In this document: in pieces, positions 36,651 through 44,651 of the stretch
Position numbering within the stretch: position 1 is the stretch's first letter
Layout of the letters: every line of letters begins with the position of its first letter
Source: Candidatus Nitrosocosmicus franklandus
GTDB lineage: Archaea; Thermoproteota; Nitrososphaeria; Nitrososphaerales; Nitrososphaeraceae
Assembly: GCF_900696045.1 (NCBI RefSeq)
Contig: NZ_LR216287.1
Coordinates: forward strand, 2,399,854-2,463,853
DNA: 64,000 nt
Direction: 5' to 3'
Notes under the pieces: model-generated
Databases searched by the model: none
Seen by the model: only the letters and a program-made list of their open reading frames with translations
Told to the model about the DNA's origin: nothing
Position numbers and translations under genes: made by a program

Positions 36651-37871
36651 TTAGGGGACTGATGTTACTATATCGGAACCTTGAGATGATTCTGACCAAT
36701 TTAAATTTCTGAATTCGTTAATCACATTTTTTAATACATTTATTGCGAAATCCATCTCTGTCTTTGTGTTCTGATATCCTAATGAAAGCCGTATTGATCC
36801 TGCAATTTCATCATGCGGCAATCCCAACGACCTCAATACATGGGATTCCTTTTTTTTCTTATTAGAAGAACATGCAGAGCCTGTCGAAACCTCTATTCCG
36901 AATTCGTCTAATTTGACAAGCAAATCCTCTCCATTGATCCCCTTAAATGAGAAATTTACATTGTTAACAACTCTGTTTTGTAATGAACCATTAATCTTTG
37001 ATTCAGGGATTTCATTAATAATTCGATTAATTGTATAATCTTGGAGCTTTTTAATGTTCAAATTTGCCTCTTGTAATCGATTTTTCCATATTTCACATGC
37101 CTTTCCGAAGCCTACAATAGAATACACATTTTCTGTTCCAGATCTCATACTCATCTCCTGGCCTCCGCCGTATAGTATAGGTTCTACGCTAATACCTTTC
37201 CTAATGTACAAGGCTCCTATACCTTTTGGCCCGTTAATCTTGTGTGATGAAATCGATAACATGTCTAATTTCATTTGTCGTACATCTATGGGAATTTTGC
37301 CTAGAGCTTGTACCCCGTCGGAGTGAAAAATAGTCTTGTACTGCCTTTTCTTGATGATATTAATCATAGATTGAACAGGTTGTATTGTACCTATTTCGTT
37401 ATTTACCAACATTACACTTACCAGACATGTTTCAGGTGACAATAGATTGCCGAAAGAATTCAAATCTATAAATCCATCACTAGTGGTACGAATAAAATTA
37501 ATATTAAATTTTAGGTCCTTCTCTAGGAAACTAACGGTTTCCAGTATTGATTCATGTTCTATTTCTGATATTAGGATTTTATTGCAATCAGGTCTATGCC
37601 TCTTTACCATTTTTGCATATCCTACAAGTGCCAAATTATTGGATTCGGTCCCTCCAGAGGTAAAATAAATTTCATTTGGATTGGCATTTATCAATTTGGC
37701 GACCTGTGATCTAGCTTTGGATATTGCCACTGAGGCTTTTCTTCCACTACCATGAAGAGAAGAAGGATTTCCAAAGTGATCTACCATAAAGGGCATCATG
37801 GCTTCAATTACTGCTGGGTCTACTGGAGTAGAAGCGGCATTATCTAAGTATACTCTAGAAGTCTCATTCAT
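36651..37871 (-). CDS. nifS: cysteine desulfurase (NifS/IscS type)
   Basis: 406-residue PLP enzyme that takes sulfur from cysteine as an enzyme persulfide. YLDNAASTPVDPAVIEAM begins the domain; the PLP-binding SSHKINGPKG places the lysine at 211, and the catalytic cysteine is C334 in STGSACSSNKKK. GLPHDEIAGSIRLSLG near the end is usual for group I desulfurases. It lies 14 nt after larE and is transcribed with it, which suggests it supplies sulfur for LarE, although a role in general Fe-S assembly is also possible. Confidence 0.93.
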   Translation of the reverse strand: MNETSRVYLDNAASTPVDPAVIEAMMPFMVDHFGNPSSLHGSGRKASVAISKARSQVAKLINANPNEIYFTSGGTESNNLALVGYAKMVKRHRPDCNKILISEIEHESILETVSFLEKDLKFNINFIRTTSDGFIDLNSFGNLLSPETCLVSVMLVNNEIGTIQPVQSMINIIKKRQYKTIFHSDGVQALGKIPIDVRQMKLDMLSISSHKINGPKGIGALYIRKGISVEPILYGGGQEMSMRSGTENVYSIVGFGKACEIWKNRLQEANLNIKKLQDYTINRIINEIPESKINGSLQNRVVNNVNFSFKGINGEDLLVKLDEFGIEVSTGSACSSNKKKKESHVLRSLGLPHDEIAGSIRLSLGYQNTKTEMDFAINVLKNVINEFRNLNWSESSQGSDIVTSVP

Positions 37872-37885
37872 TTGTGATATCTATC

Positions 37886-38758
37886 CTAAGTTGATACCTT
37901 GGTATCTAATATGAGATCGATTGGCGGATCATCCTTATTGCTTCTGTAGCCTTCGAGATCAAGTGTAACATATTTGAATCCATACTTTTTTATGCTTATA
38001 ACTAACTGTTGAAGTATTTCAGCATTTACAAATTTTGCAAAGTACTCTTTATCTACTTCTATCCTTGCAAGATCTCCATGATCTCTAACCCTGATATTTC
38101 TTAAATTCAGAGCTTTTCTTGTAATATATTCTGTGTTTTCAATTCTACCAAGTTTTATCAAAGTCACCTCCGAACCATGGGGGATTCTTGAGGCAAGACA
38201 TGAATTAGAAGGCTTGTCGTATATTGATAAATTATTTATCTTTGCCAAGTAACGAATCTCTGTTTTGTTCAATCCTATTTCTATAAGAGGGCTGGTAATT
38301 CCTTTTTGCCGTAATGCAATCATGCCTGGTCTATCGTCTTGCAAATCATCTACATGGCTTCCGTCAACAATTAGACCAATTTGCTTTTCTTTGGCAACCT
38401 TCAGCAAGTTATCTGCCAGCTCATTTCGGCAATGAAAGCATCTCATTTTATCATTTCTTACAAAATTAGGGTTTTCAAGTTCATCGTATTCTATCATCAG
38501 GTGATCAACATCTATTTCCTTTGCAATTTTCTTTGCTATCTGTAATTCTTCATCTGCTAAAGTCTTGTAATTTGCTGTTACTGTTAGAATATTTTCCTTG
38601 CCTAAAGCCCGTCTAGATACAAGAGCCAGTAGGGCACTGTCTACACCACCAGACAAGGCTACCATGACTTTGGAATTTTTAGTCTTAAACCAATCTATTA
38701 GACGTTCGTATTTTTCAAGGCTTGAAATAGATAAACTCCTAATTGACTTTGTAGCCAT
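37886..38758 (-). CDS. larE: LarE, nickel-pincer nucleotide sulfur transferase
   Basis: Converts the carboxylates of pyridinium-3,5-biscarboxylate mononucleotide to thiocarboxylates. The PP-loop LSGGVDSALLALV is at about 35-47. ANYKTLADEELQIAKKIAKE and SCLASRIPHGSEVT are LarE signatures. It has cysteines C107 and C110 (CFHC) and C187 (SNSC), the CxxC plus C pattern of the iron-sulfur-type LarE rather than the single sacrificial cysteine type. Its ATG overlaps the end of larC by 20 nt, indicating coupling, and the desulfurase gene follows immediately. Confidence 0.92.
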   Translation of the reverse strand: MATKSIRSLSISSLEKYERLIDWFKTKNSKVMVALSGGVDSALLALVSRRALGKENILTVTANYKTLADEELQIAKKIAKEIDVDHLMIEYDELENPNFVRNDKMRCFHCRNELADNLLKVAKEKQIGLIVDGSHVDDLQDDRPGMIALRQKGITSPLIEIGLNKTEIRYLAKINNLSIYDKPSNSCLASRIPHGSEVTLIKLGRIENTEYITRKALNLRNIRVRDHGDLARIEVDKEYFAKFVNAEILQQLVISIKKYGFKYVTLDLEGYRSNKDDPPIDLILDTKVST

Positions 38759-40031
38759 CGTTATTACTACCTTTGATTACTCCTTTTTGAAATATTAAAT
38801 TATTGACAAGATCAAGAGTCTTTTTGTAACCAAGTTCCGACTCTATGGCAATTTTTTTTATATCTTCATATTCTGGCTTGACCTTGATTATATTTCCTTG
38901 ATCATCCTTTGAAATTTTTACTGCAACCATGAATTCTCTTCCATTGACAATAATAGGAACTGATAAACTATATCTTTCTAGTGTGTATCTCTCGTTGATT
39001 ACTCTTCTGATACCTAATGTACCTGTTTCCTCAAAAATAATCCTAGCAATATTTTTTTCCTCTTGCTCAGAGCAAATTACCTTAAGAATATTAACAGGTC
39101 GATTTTTTTTGGTTAAACCATTGACTATTGAAAAATCCTTAACACCCAATTCTGGTGCAGACAATCTTTCTGCCAAATTTCCAAGAATTTCTCCTGACAC
39201 ATCATCTATGTTGGTTTCTAATACAGTTACAAAGTCTTTAGAGATTAAATCTTCCTTATAGTCAAGTCCGATGCATATTCTTAAAATATTGGGTATTTTT
39301 TCAAACCTCTTTTTTCCTGCTCCATAGCCAATCTTTTCAACCGTCATTTCGGGATAAAATTGCATTCTTCTTATTTTTAGACCCGAGAGTATAGCAACGC
39401 CTGTTGGTGTACTTATCTCAGAACTTACCGGGCCACCTATAATCGGGATTTTGAGATCCTTTGATATTTCCAAAACAGCATTAGTTGGGTTTGGCATTTT
39501 ACCATGTGAAAATTCTGTGAAGCCTCCACCTACCGAGACTCTAGTAGCATAAAAAACAGTATCGTTAAACAAATTCAAATCTTCTAATGCTACTGCACTG
39601 CCTATTAGGTCAACCGCTGTGTCAATACTGGCAGATTCGTGCAGGTGAAGATCTTTGGGCTGCTTATTATGAATTACGGATTCTACTCTAATTAGGGTGT
39701 TTAATGATTCTAGCACAAATCGTTTTCCCCGCTGACTGAGTTCCGCAGTTTCACAACACCTGGTCATAATTCGAAGCATTTCCACCGCCTCCATTTCCGA
39801 AAAATTTTCTTCCAGCTCCATAAGAAATGCAGTTGCTCTGAAGCCGTTTGTCTCAGTTTGTACAAACTTTATATCATGTATGGTTGCTCCCGGAAATTGT
39901 TTCTCCAAAAGTCTTATTTTCTTGATAATCTTGTCTTTATTTGCACCACAGTCGACTAAGGACGATAGGAACATATCACCTGATATGCCGCAAATCTGGG
40001 GATCAATTACTGCAATCTTGGTCAAGTACAA
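38739..40031 (-). CDS. larC: LarC, nickel-pincer cofactor nickel insertase
   Basis: 430-residue LarC (DUF111 family) that inserts nickel into the pincer nucleotide. The N-terminal VIDPQICGISGDMFLSSLVD is the family hallmark; the LHLHESASIDTAVDLIGSAVAL block and FSHGKMPNPTNAVLEI with ISTPTGVAILSGL follow. ETNIDDVSGEILGNLAERL marks the C-terminal domain. In lactobacilli the gene is split and made by frameshifting; here it is one continuous frame. Start is TTG 40031 or the second TTG at 40025. It is divergent from malate dehydrogenase across 130 bp. Confidence 0.92.
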   Translation of the reverse strand: MYLTKIAVIDPQICGISGDMFLSSLVDCGANKDKIIKKIRLLEKQFPGATIHDIKFVQTETNGFRATAFLMELEENFSEMEAVEMLRIMTRCCETAELSQRGKRFVLESLNTLIRVESVIHNKQPKDLHLHESASIDTAVDLIGSAVALEDLNLFNDTVFYATRVSVGGGFTEFSHGKMPNPTNAVLEISKDLKIPIIGGPVSSEISTPTGVAILSGLKIRRMQFYPEMTVEKIGYGAGKKRFEKIPNILRICIGLDYKEDLISKDFVTVLETNIDDVSGEILGNLAERLSAPELGVKDFSIVNGLTKKNRPVNILKVICSEQEEKNIARIIFEETGTLGIRRVINERYTLERYSLSVPIIVNGREFMVAVKISKDDQGNIIKVKPEYEDIKKIAIESELGYKKTLDLVNNLIFQKGVIKGSNNDGYKVN

Positions 40032-40161
40032 TAAGGTTATAAATACTCCTTTTTATTCAATTATAGCAGGATCAAATGGATTTTTTGGCAAACTAAAGTT
40101 ATCTACGCCAACAGGGATTTGAATTTAAAACTATAAATAAAAAAAATAATTTCATAAGTAT
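40032..40161. promoter_or_regulatory. shared 130-bp control region between larC and malate dehydrogenase
   Basis: Two operons diverge here. On the + side the box CTATAAATA (40131-40139) is about 25 nt before the malate dehydrogenase GTG (40162), a leaderless arrangement. On the - side a TATA-like stretch (CTATAATTG read on that strand, near 40061-40070) lies about 35 nt before the larC start. No operator was recognised. Confidence 0.5.
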
Positions 40162-41079
40162 GTGACTATATCTATTATTGGCTCTGGCAAAGTCGGAGCA
40201 TCTATAGCCTTGAATTGTGGCCTGAGAGAATTGGATCCTAAGATTTACCTTGTAGATATTATTGAGGGTCTGCCCCAGGGTGAAGCAATGGACATTAATC
40301 ATCAGCTTTCTGTTCAAGGTTTGGACAGTTACTTGATTGGGACTAATGATTTTGGTGTTATAAGAAACTCTGATATCATTATTTTGGTTGCCGGCGTTGG
40401 TAGAAAGCCTGGAATGACTCGAATGGATCTGCTCAAGACTAACGCTTCTATAGTTAAAGATGTTTCTTCAAAAATTTCACAATATAATACCCAATCAAAT
40501 TTGATTGTGGTAACAAATCCTTTAGACCCAATGACATATCTTGCATTAAAAACTACCAAATATCCAAAAAACAAAGTAATGGGGATGGGTGGTATGCTAG
40601 ATCTTTCTAGATTTGCAAGTTTTATCCACGATTACACAAAAATTTCAAGAGAATCTATTTCTGCCATGGTCATTAGTGAACATGGTGAAAAAATGTTACC
40701 GCTTATCAGATTTTCTTCAATCTCGGGAATCCCCTTAACTAATTTTATAAACGAAACACAATCAAAAGAGATTTACGAAAAAACTAAACAAGTAGCTGCC
40801 GAAGTGATAAAGCTTAAAGGAGCTACGGTTTATGCTCCAGGGAATGCTGTTTCGATTATGGCTGAAGCCATAGTTAAAGATAAAAAAAGATTGATCCCCT
40901 TATCTGCATATTTGGATGGAGAATATGGGGTAAAAGATGTTTGCATAGGAGTTCCAGCAGTAGTGGGCCGGAATGGGATTGAAAAAATTATAGAACTCCC
41001 TCTAAACGACTTTGAACGTAAGGAATTTGAACAAGGCGTAAAAAATGTGAGTGAAGCCATATCCATTCTCCCATCATAA
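40162..41079 (+). CDS. mdh: malate dehydrogenase (LDH/MDH family)
   Basis: 305-residue NAD(P)-dependent 2-hydroxyacid dehydrogenase. The Rossmann loop IIGSGKVGAS (about 5-14) is followed by the substrate loop GRKPGMTRMDLL with R81 and R87; Arg rather than Gln at the first position points to malate. The catalytic histidine is H173 in ISEHGEKMLPL. TNPLDPMTYLAL is another conserved segment. The start is GTG 40162, just past a TATA-like box. larB follows after 13 nt in the same direction, so the two are probably one transcript. The cycle context fits malate oxidation to oxaloacetate. Confidence 0.9.
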   Translation: MTISIIGSGKVGASIALNCGLRELDPKIYLVDIIEGLPQGEAMDINHQLSVQGLDSYLIGTNDFGVIRNSDIIILVAGVGRKPGMTRMDLLKTNASIVKDVSSKISQYNTQSNLIVVTNPLDPMTYLALKTTKYPKNKVMGMGGMLDLSRFASFIHDYTKISRESISAMVISEHGEKMLPLIRFSSISGIPLTNFINETQSKEIYEKTKQVAAEVIKLKGATVYAPGNAVSIMAEAIVKDKKRLIPLSAYLDGEYGVKDVCIGVPAVVGRNGIEKIIELPLNDFERKEFEQGVKNVSEAISILPS

Positions 41080-41092
41080 ATAGTTATGCTTT

Positions 41093-41869
41093 ATGGATTT
41101 AAGGGAGCTTTTACTCGATTATAGAAATGATAAGATAAGCATAGACGAGGTAATCGATTCCCTTTCTCTTTTTTCCATAGAACATGTTGAGGACCAAGTT
41201 GCACAATTAGATATCAATAGAGCAAACAGGAAGTTTATTCCAGAGATAGTTCTTGCAACACACAAAAAGCCAAGAGATTTGTTACTAATTTTAAATAGGA
41301 TTCTCCAAAAGAAAGGTTATGTTCTTGTGAGCAAGATTAGGCCCTCAATAGTTAAAAAAGTAGCACATCATTTCGAAAAAATTGGGTATTTAATAGATAG
41401 TGGAAGAAACAGTACGTCTATTTTAATCTACAAAGATGAATCTTTTCTACCTCCGGTAAAGGACGGGAAGGTGGGAATAATTTGCGCAGGGACATCTGAC
41501 ATAGGGGTAGCTGAAGAAGCTAGATTGGCAGCACGAGTCATGGGTTGTACGTCATATTCCTCATACGATGTAGGAATTGCCGGTTTTCATCGATTGATAG
41601 GTCCACTCAAGGATATAACTAGTAAGAAGGTTGATGCTATCGTAGCTGTAGCAGGAATGGAAGGTGCATTGCCTGCGGTTATAACATCTTTGGTAAAGGT
41701 TCCAGTTATCGGAGTCCCAACTTCTTTTGGATACGGATTTGGGGGGAATGGTATAGGGCCGTTGACCTCTATGCTTCAAACATGTTCTTTTGGACTGGCA
41801 GTTGTAAACATAGATAATGGAATAGGTGGAGGAATATTTGCAAGTATGATTGCAAATAGAAAAACGTAA
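41093..41869 (+). CDS. larB: LarB, pyridinium-3,5-biscarboxylate mononucleotide synthase
   Basis: 258 residues. LarB carboxylates nicotinate adenine dinucleotide and hydrolyses it, the first step of the nickel-pincer cofactor. The C-terminal PurE-like domain (about 125-258) contains GIICAGTSDIGVAEEA, VAGMEGALPAVITSLVKVP, IGVPTSFGYG and TCSFGLAVVNIDNGIGGG; C231 occupies the position of the catalytic cysteine reported for LarB. The N-terminal 110 residues match the family's helical extension. It follows the malate dehydrogenase gene and is divergent from larC-larE, completing LarB-LarC-LarE. Confidence 0.92.
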   Translation: MDLRELLLDYRNDKISIDEVIDSLSLFSIEHVEDQVAQLDINRANRKFIPEIVLATHKKPRDLLLILNRILQKKGYVLVSKIRPSIVKKVAHHFEKIGYLIDSGRNSTSILIYKDESFLPPVKDGKVGIICAGTSDIGVAEEARLAARVMGCTSYSSYDVGIAGFHRLIGPLKDITSKKVDAIVAVAGMEGALPAVITSLVKVPVIGVPTSFGYGFGGNGIGPLTSMLQTCSFGLAVVNIDNGIGGGIFASMIANRKT

Positions 41870-42302
41870 TCAACAAATTTGAAACTACTTTATGCGCCCT
41901 TCCTTTTTGTCAAAATCTAAAAGTTAAAGATGTCAGTCCTAATATAGAAAACATATAGCCATGTATTCTATCATATAAAGTCACTCATTCTGTTTGAACA
42001 ATATTTCTAGCAGGATAACTTTAAGGGTTTTTCACCTGTCTCAATTGTACATGAGAACATTCTAATCATTTAGTCCTAGTTCTCTTTTTTATTTCTAAAT
42101 TCTAAAAGAATGAATGATACAAGTAATGCAACTACAATATATTCAACTTTGGTCAAACTAGGAAAGTAAATAAATCCGCTTTATAGATTTAACCTTCATC
42201 TATAAAGGACTAGTTCATAGGCATTTATAAAAATATTAAAACGTTTATAAGAGATTCAAAAGAGTTTTCTTGATTGTTAGAAAATAGGGAAAGGAATAGC
42301 GA
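41870..42302. other. intergenic region between larB and the uL18 operon
   Basis: 433 bp of AT-rich DNA. A candidate 26-codon membrane microORF (42076-42156, - strand) and TATA-like stretches before uL18 (near 42222-42250) are the only structures noticed. No tRNA or CRISPR repeat seen. Confidence 0.5.
42076..42156 (-). CDS. possible 26-residue membrane microprotein
   Basis: From TTG 42156 the frame reads a short polar start, one continuous hydrophobic helix (YIVVALLVSFILLEF) and a charged RNKKEN end. A TATA-like TCTATAAAG lies about 28 nt upstream on the same strand, fitting a leaderless transcript. There is no homology evidence; short hydrophobic frames can occur by chance, so this is speculative. 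Confidence 0.25.
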   Translation of the reverse strand: MTKVEYIVVALLVSFILLEFRNKKEN

Positions 42303-42875
42303 ATGTCTTATATTAAAACTCTTAAAAGAATAAGGAACAATAAAACTAATTACAGGAAAAGAAAGGCCGTATTAATTTCCAAACGAAATTTTGTGACCAT
42401 CAAGGTGAGTAATCAAAACATCCATTGCCAACTTATTCGTCCTGCAATGAAAGGAGATGTGGTATTGACACACGCAGGAAGTAAAGAGCTCGCAAAGTAT
42501 GGTTGGAAAGGGTCTCTAAATAATTTATCTGCTTGTTTTTTGGTTGGTTTGATTCTTGGAAAAAAAATGGAGGCCAAGAAACTGGATTCGGCAATTTTGT
42601 ATACAGGCAAGACTTCATTTACAAGTAAAGTAGCAGCCTGTTTAAAAGGAATAGCAGCTGCAGGCATTGACATTCCGCTCTCTGAGGAATCATTACCAGC
42701 TGAAGATCGGGTCAACGGCTCTCATCTATCTGAGTATGCGGCCCTTCTGAAGCAGGATAAAGTCAAGTATGAAAAGCAATTCTCAAAATTGATAAAGAAT
42801 AATTTAGATCCACAGGAATATTCCAAACATTTTGAAGAGATCAAGAGTAATATTTTAGCTGGAAAATTTGATTGA
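42303..42875 (+). CDS. rpl18: 50S ribosomal protein uL18
   Basis: 5S rRNA-binding protein. 190 residues with TLKRIRNNKTNYRKRKAVLIS and FVTIKVSNQNIHCQLIRP at the N-terminus, then GWKGSLNNLSACFLVGLILGKK and LKGIAAAGIDIPLSEESLP, the archaeal/eukaryotic type. It opens the spc-like string here; the eL32 and eL19 genes that usually precede it are absent, and larB lies upstream instead. A purine-rich GGGAAAGGA occurs just before the ATG. Confidence 0.94.
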   Translation: MSYIKTLKRIRNNKTNYRKRKAVLISKRNFVTIKVSNQNIHCQLIRPAMKGDVVLTHAGSKELAKYGWKGSLNNLSACFLVGLILGKKMEAKKLDSAILYTGKTSFTSKVAACLKGIAAAGIDIPLSEESLPAEDRVNGSHLSEYAALLKQDKVKYEKQFSKLIKNNLDPQEYSKHFEEIKSNILAGKFD

Positions 42876-43013
42876 GTGAGTTGGAAATTGACAATGTGTA
42901 AAGTTACCGAAAGAATAATAAACAAAAAAATATTGCTTTCTATAAGGTTATGGTGAATTGGGAATGAAAACTTTAACATTTTTTGGTCCGGTTTCAAGCC
43001 ATAGGTGCAGACA

Positions 43014-43634
43014 ATGAGTAGAATGTCTAGACCCAATGAGGCTGAAGTTGAATGGAAGCCTAGAACTACCTTAGGCATGATGGTCGCAAGTGGAAAGATC
43101 AACTCTATGGAACAAATCTTTGAGAATGGCATGAGGATTCAGGAATCAGAGATAGTAAAACACTTGTTACCTGATATTAAAACACAGGTAGTCAGCGTAG
43201 AAATAGTACAAAAACAGACAGATGCTGGTGAATTAACGCGATTTAATGCTCTTGTAGCGATTGGAAATGAGTCTGGATGGTTTGGGATCGGAAAGGGTAA
43301 AGCCTCTCAAATGAGAAACGCCATAGATAAGGCAACTAATGCTTCTTATCTTAATGTTATTCCAGTAAAACTTGGTTGCGGAAGTTGGGAATGTAGATGT
43401 CACCAAGCACACTCTGTACCTTTCAAAGTTCAGGGAAGAGGCGGAAGTGTTAAAATAGAATTGATCCCTGGGCCACGTGGTTTGGGAATAGTGGCTGGTG
43501 AAAATATCCGGAATTTATTGAAATTGGCTGGGTTAAAGGATTGTTGGAGTAGATCATACGGTTCTACCAATACTATGTCATCCACGGCTAAAGCAATATT
43601 TAACGCCTTGAGGAGTACTTTTGTAACGGGGTAG
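43014..43634 (+). CDS. rps5: 30S ribosomal protein uS5
   Basis: Small-subunit body protein. 206 residues from ATG 43014 (an in-frame ATG at 43005 adds three). It has WKPRTTLGMMVASGKINSMEQ, then RFNALVAIGNESGWFGIGKGK and IPGPRGLGIVAGENIRNLLKLAG, the standard double-stranded RNA-binding and C-terminal domains of archaeal uS5. Confidence 0.95.
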   Translation: MSRMSRPNEAEVEWKPRTTLGMMVASGKINSMEQIFENGMRIQESEIVKHLLPDIKTQVVSVEIVQKQTDAGELTRFNALVAIGNESGWFGIGKGKASQMRNAIDKATNASYLNVIPVKLGCGSWECRCHQAHSVPFKVQGRGGSVKIELIPGPRGLGIVAGENIRNLLKLAGLKDCWSRSYGSTNTMSSTAKAIFNALRSTFVTG

Positions 43635-43641
43635 ATTGGGA

Positions 43642-44112
43642 ATGGTATATCTAGTCGTACGAATGAAAGGAACAGTTAATATCCCTAACTGGGCAAGAAT
43701 TACTTTGGATAATTTACATTTAAATAAGAAATTCCGAGCAACATTGATCCCAGAAAATGAACAAACACTTGGAATGCTCCGAAAAATTAAAGAAATAGTG
43801 GCATGGACATCTGTTGAGGAAGGTTTCATCCGTGATTTTATCGAAAAGAAAGGTCGTTATAGTTCTGCAAAGTTGTTGTCCTCCATTAATAAATCTGAGA
43901 CAACCTCACCTGCCGTACCAAACATAGACCAGGTGGTCTCTGATATATCAAAGAATAACACGTTTTTATCTAAAATTTCGGGGATAAAACCCTGGTTTGC
44001 CTTAAACCCACCCAGAGGCGGGTTCAAGAAGAAATCAAAACTACTTTCTTCGCAAAATGGCATTCTAGGTGAAAATCATGAACTTGTAGAACTGGTAAAG
44101 AGGATGATGTAG
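43642..44112 (+). CDS. rpl30: 50S ribosomal protein uL30
   Basis: 156 residues of the archaeal long uL30 type: VYLVVRMKGTVNIPNWARIT, then LHLNKKFRATLIPENEQTLG and VAWTSVEEGFIRDFIEKKGR. The end contains NPPRGGFKKKSKLL, usual for archaea. ATG 43642 is preferred over the TTG at 43636. Confidence 0.93.
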   Translation: MVYLVVRMKGTVNIPNWARITLDNLHLNKKFRATLIPENEQTLGMLRKIKEIVAWTSVEEGFIRDFIEKKGRYSSAKLLSSINKSETTSPAVPNIDQVVSDISKNNTFLSKISGIKPWFALNPPRGGFKKKSKLLSSQNGILGENHELVELVKRMM

Positions 44113-44213
44113 TCATGTATGACAAAAGTATATTTTCATTAAACGAAGGATTGCAAACTTTAATATTTACACCAAATGTTGCATATCCTCTAAGGAATAA
44201 ATGGTGATAATGC

Positions 44214-44651
44214 ATGGCTACTCGATTACGAAAAAGTAGGAAACAACGTGGAAGTAGATATTGTGGCTGGGGTCAAATTGGACAACACAGAGCCTCAGGC
44301 AGCCGTGGGGGAGTTGGCGGTGCTGGAAAACACAAGCACTTTTACATAAGGACATTAAAAGAAGAACCCGATCACTTTGGACATGAACAATTTCATGCTC
44401 TTAGACACAGTGACATTACAAAATGGGTCAATATCTCGGATTTAAATGAGTTAATAAAGTTTTCAGAAACTGATAAAGAGGGAAAGGTGATTTTAGATCT
44501 AGATAAATTGAGAATAGAAAAGGTCTTAGGTACTGGAATTATCAATTCTACAGTTACAGTTAAAGTCAGAAAAATCTCTGATTCAGCCAAAAACAAAATA
44601 ATAGCTGCTGGAGGAGAGGTGTTAGTCTTAGATGAGCTCAATACAGAATGA
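44214..44651 (+). CDS. rpl15: 50S ribosomal protein uL15
   Basis: 145 residues: TRLRKSRKQRGSRYCGWGQIG, the Gly-rich RNA-binding segment GGVGGAGKHKHFYIRTL, and KVLGTGIINSTVTVKVRKIS in the globular domain. Its final 20 nt overlap the start of secY, an arrangement shared by many prokaryotes. Confidence 0.95.
   Translation: MATRLRKSRKQRGSRYCGWGQIGQHRASGSRGGVGGAGKHKHFYIRTLKEEPDHFGHEQFHALRHSDITKWVNISDLNELIKFSETDKEGKVILDLDKLRIEKVLGTGIINSTVTVKVRKISDSAKNKIIAAGGEVLVLDELNTE

Noticed and set aside
40101-40125. Sequence like the 3' end of a tRNA (T-loop-like TTCAAAT followed by CCCTGTTGGCGTA on the - strand)
   Set aside because: The 5' half of the T stem does not pair and no anticodon or D arm is found; chance similarity in the larC-mdh gap.
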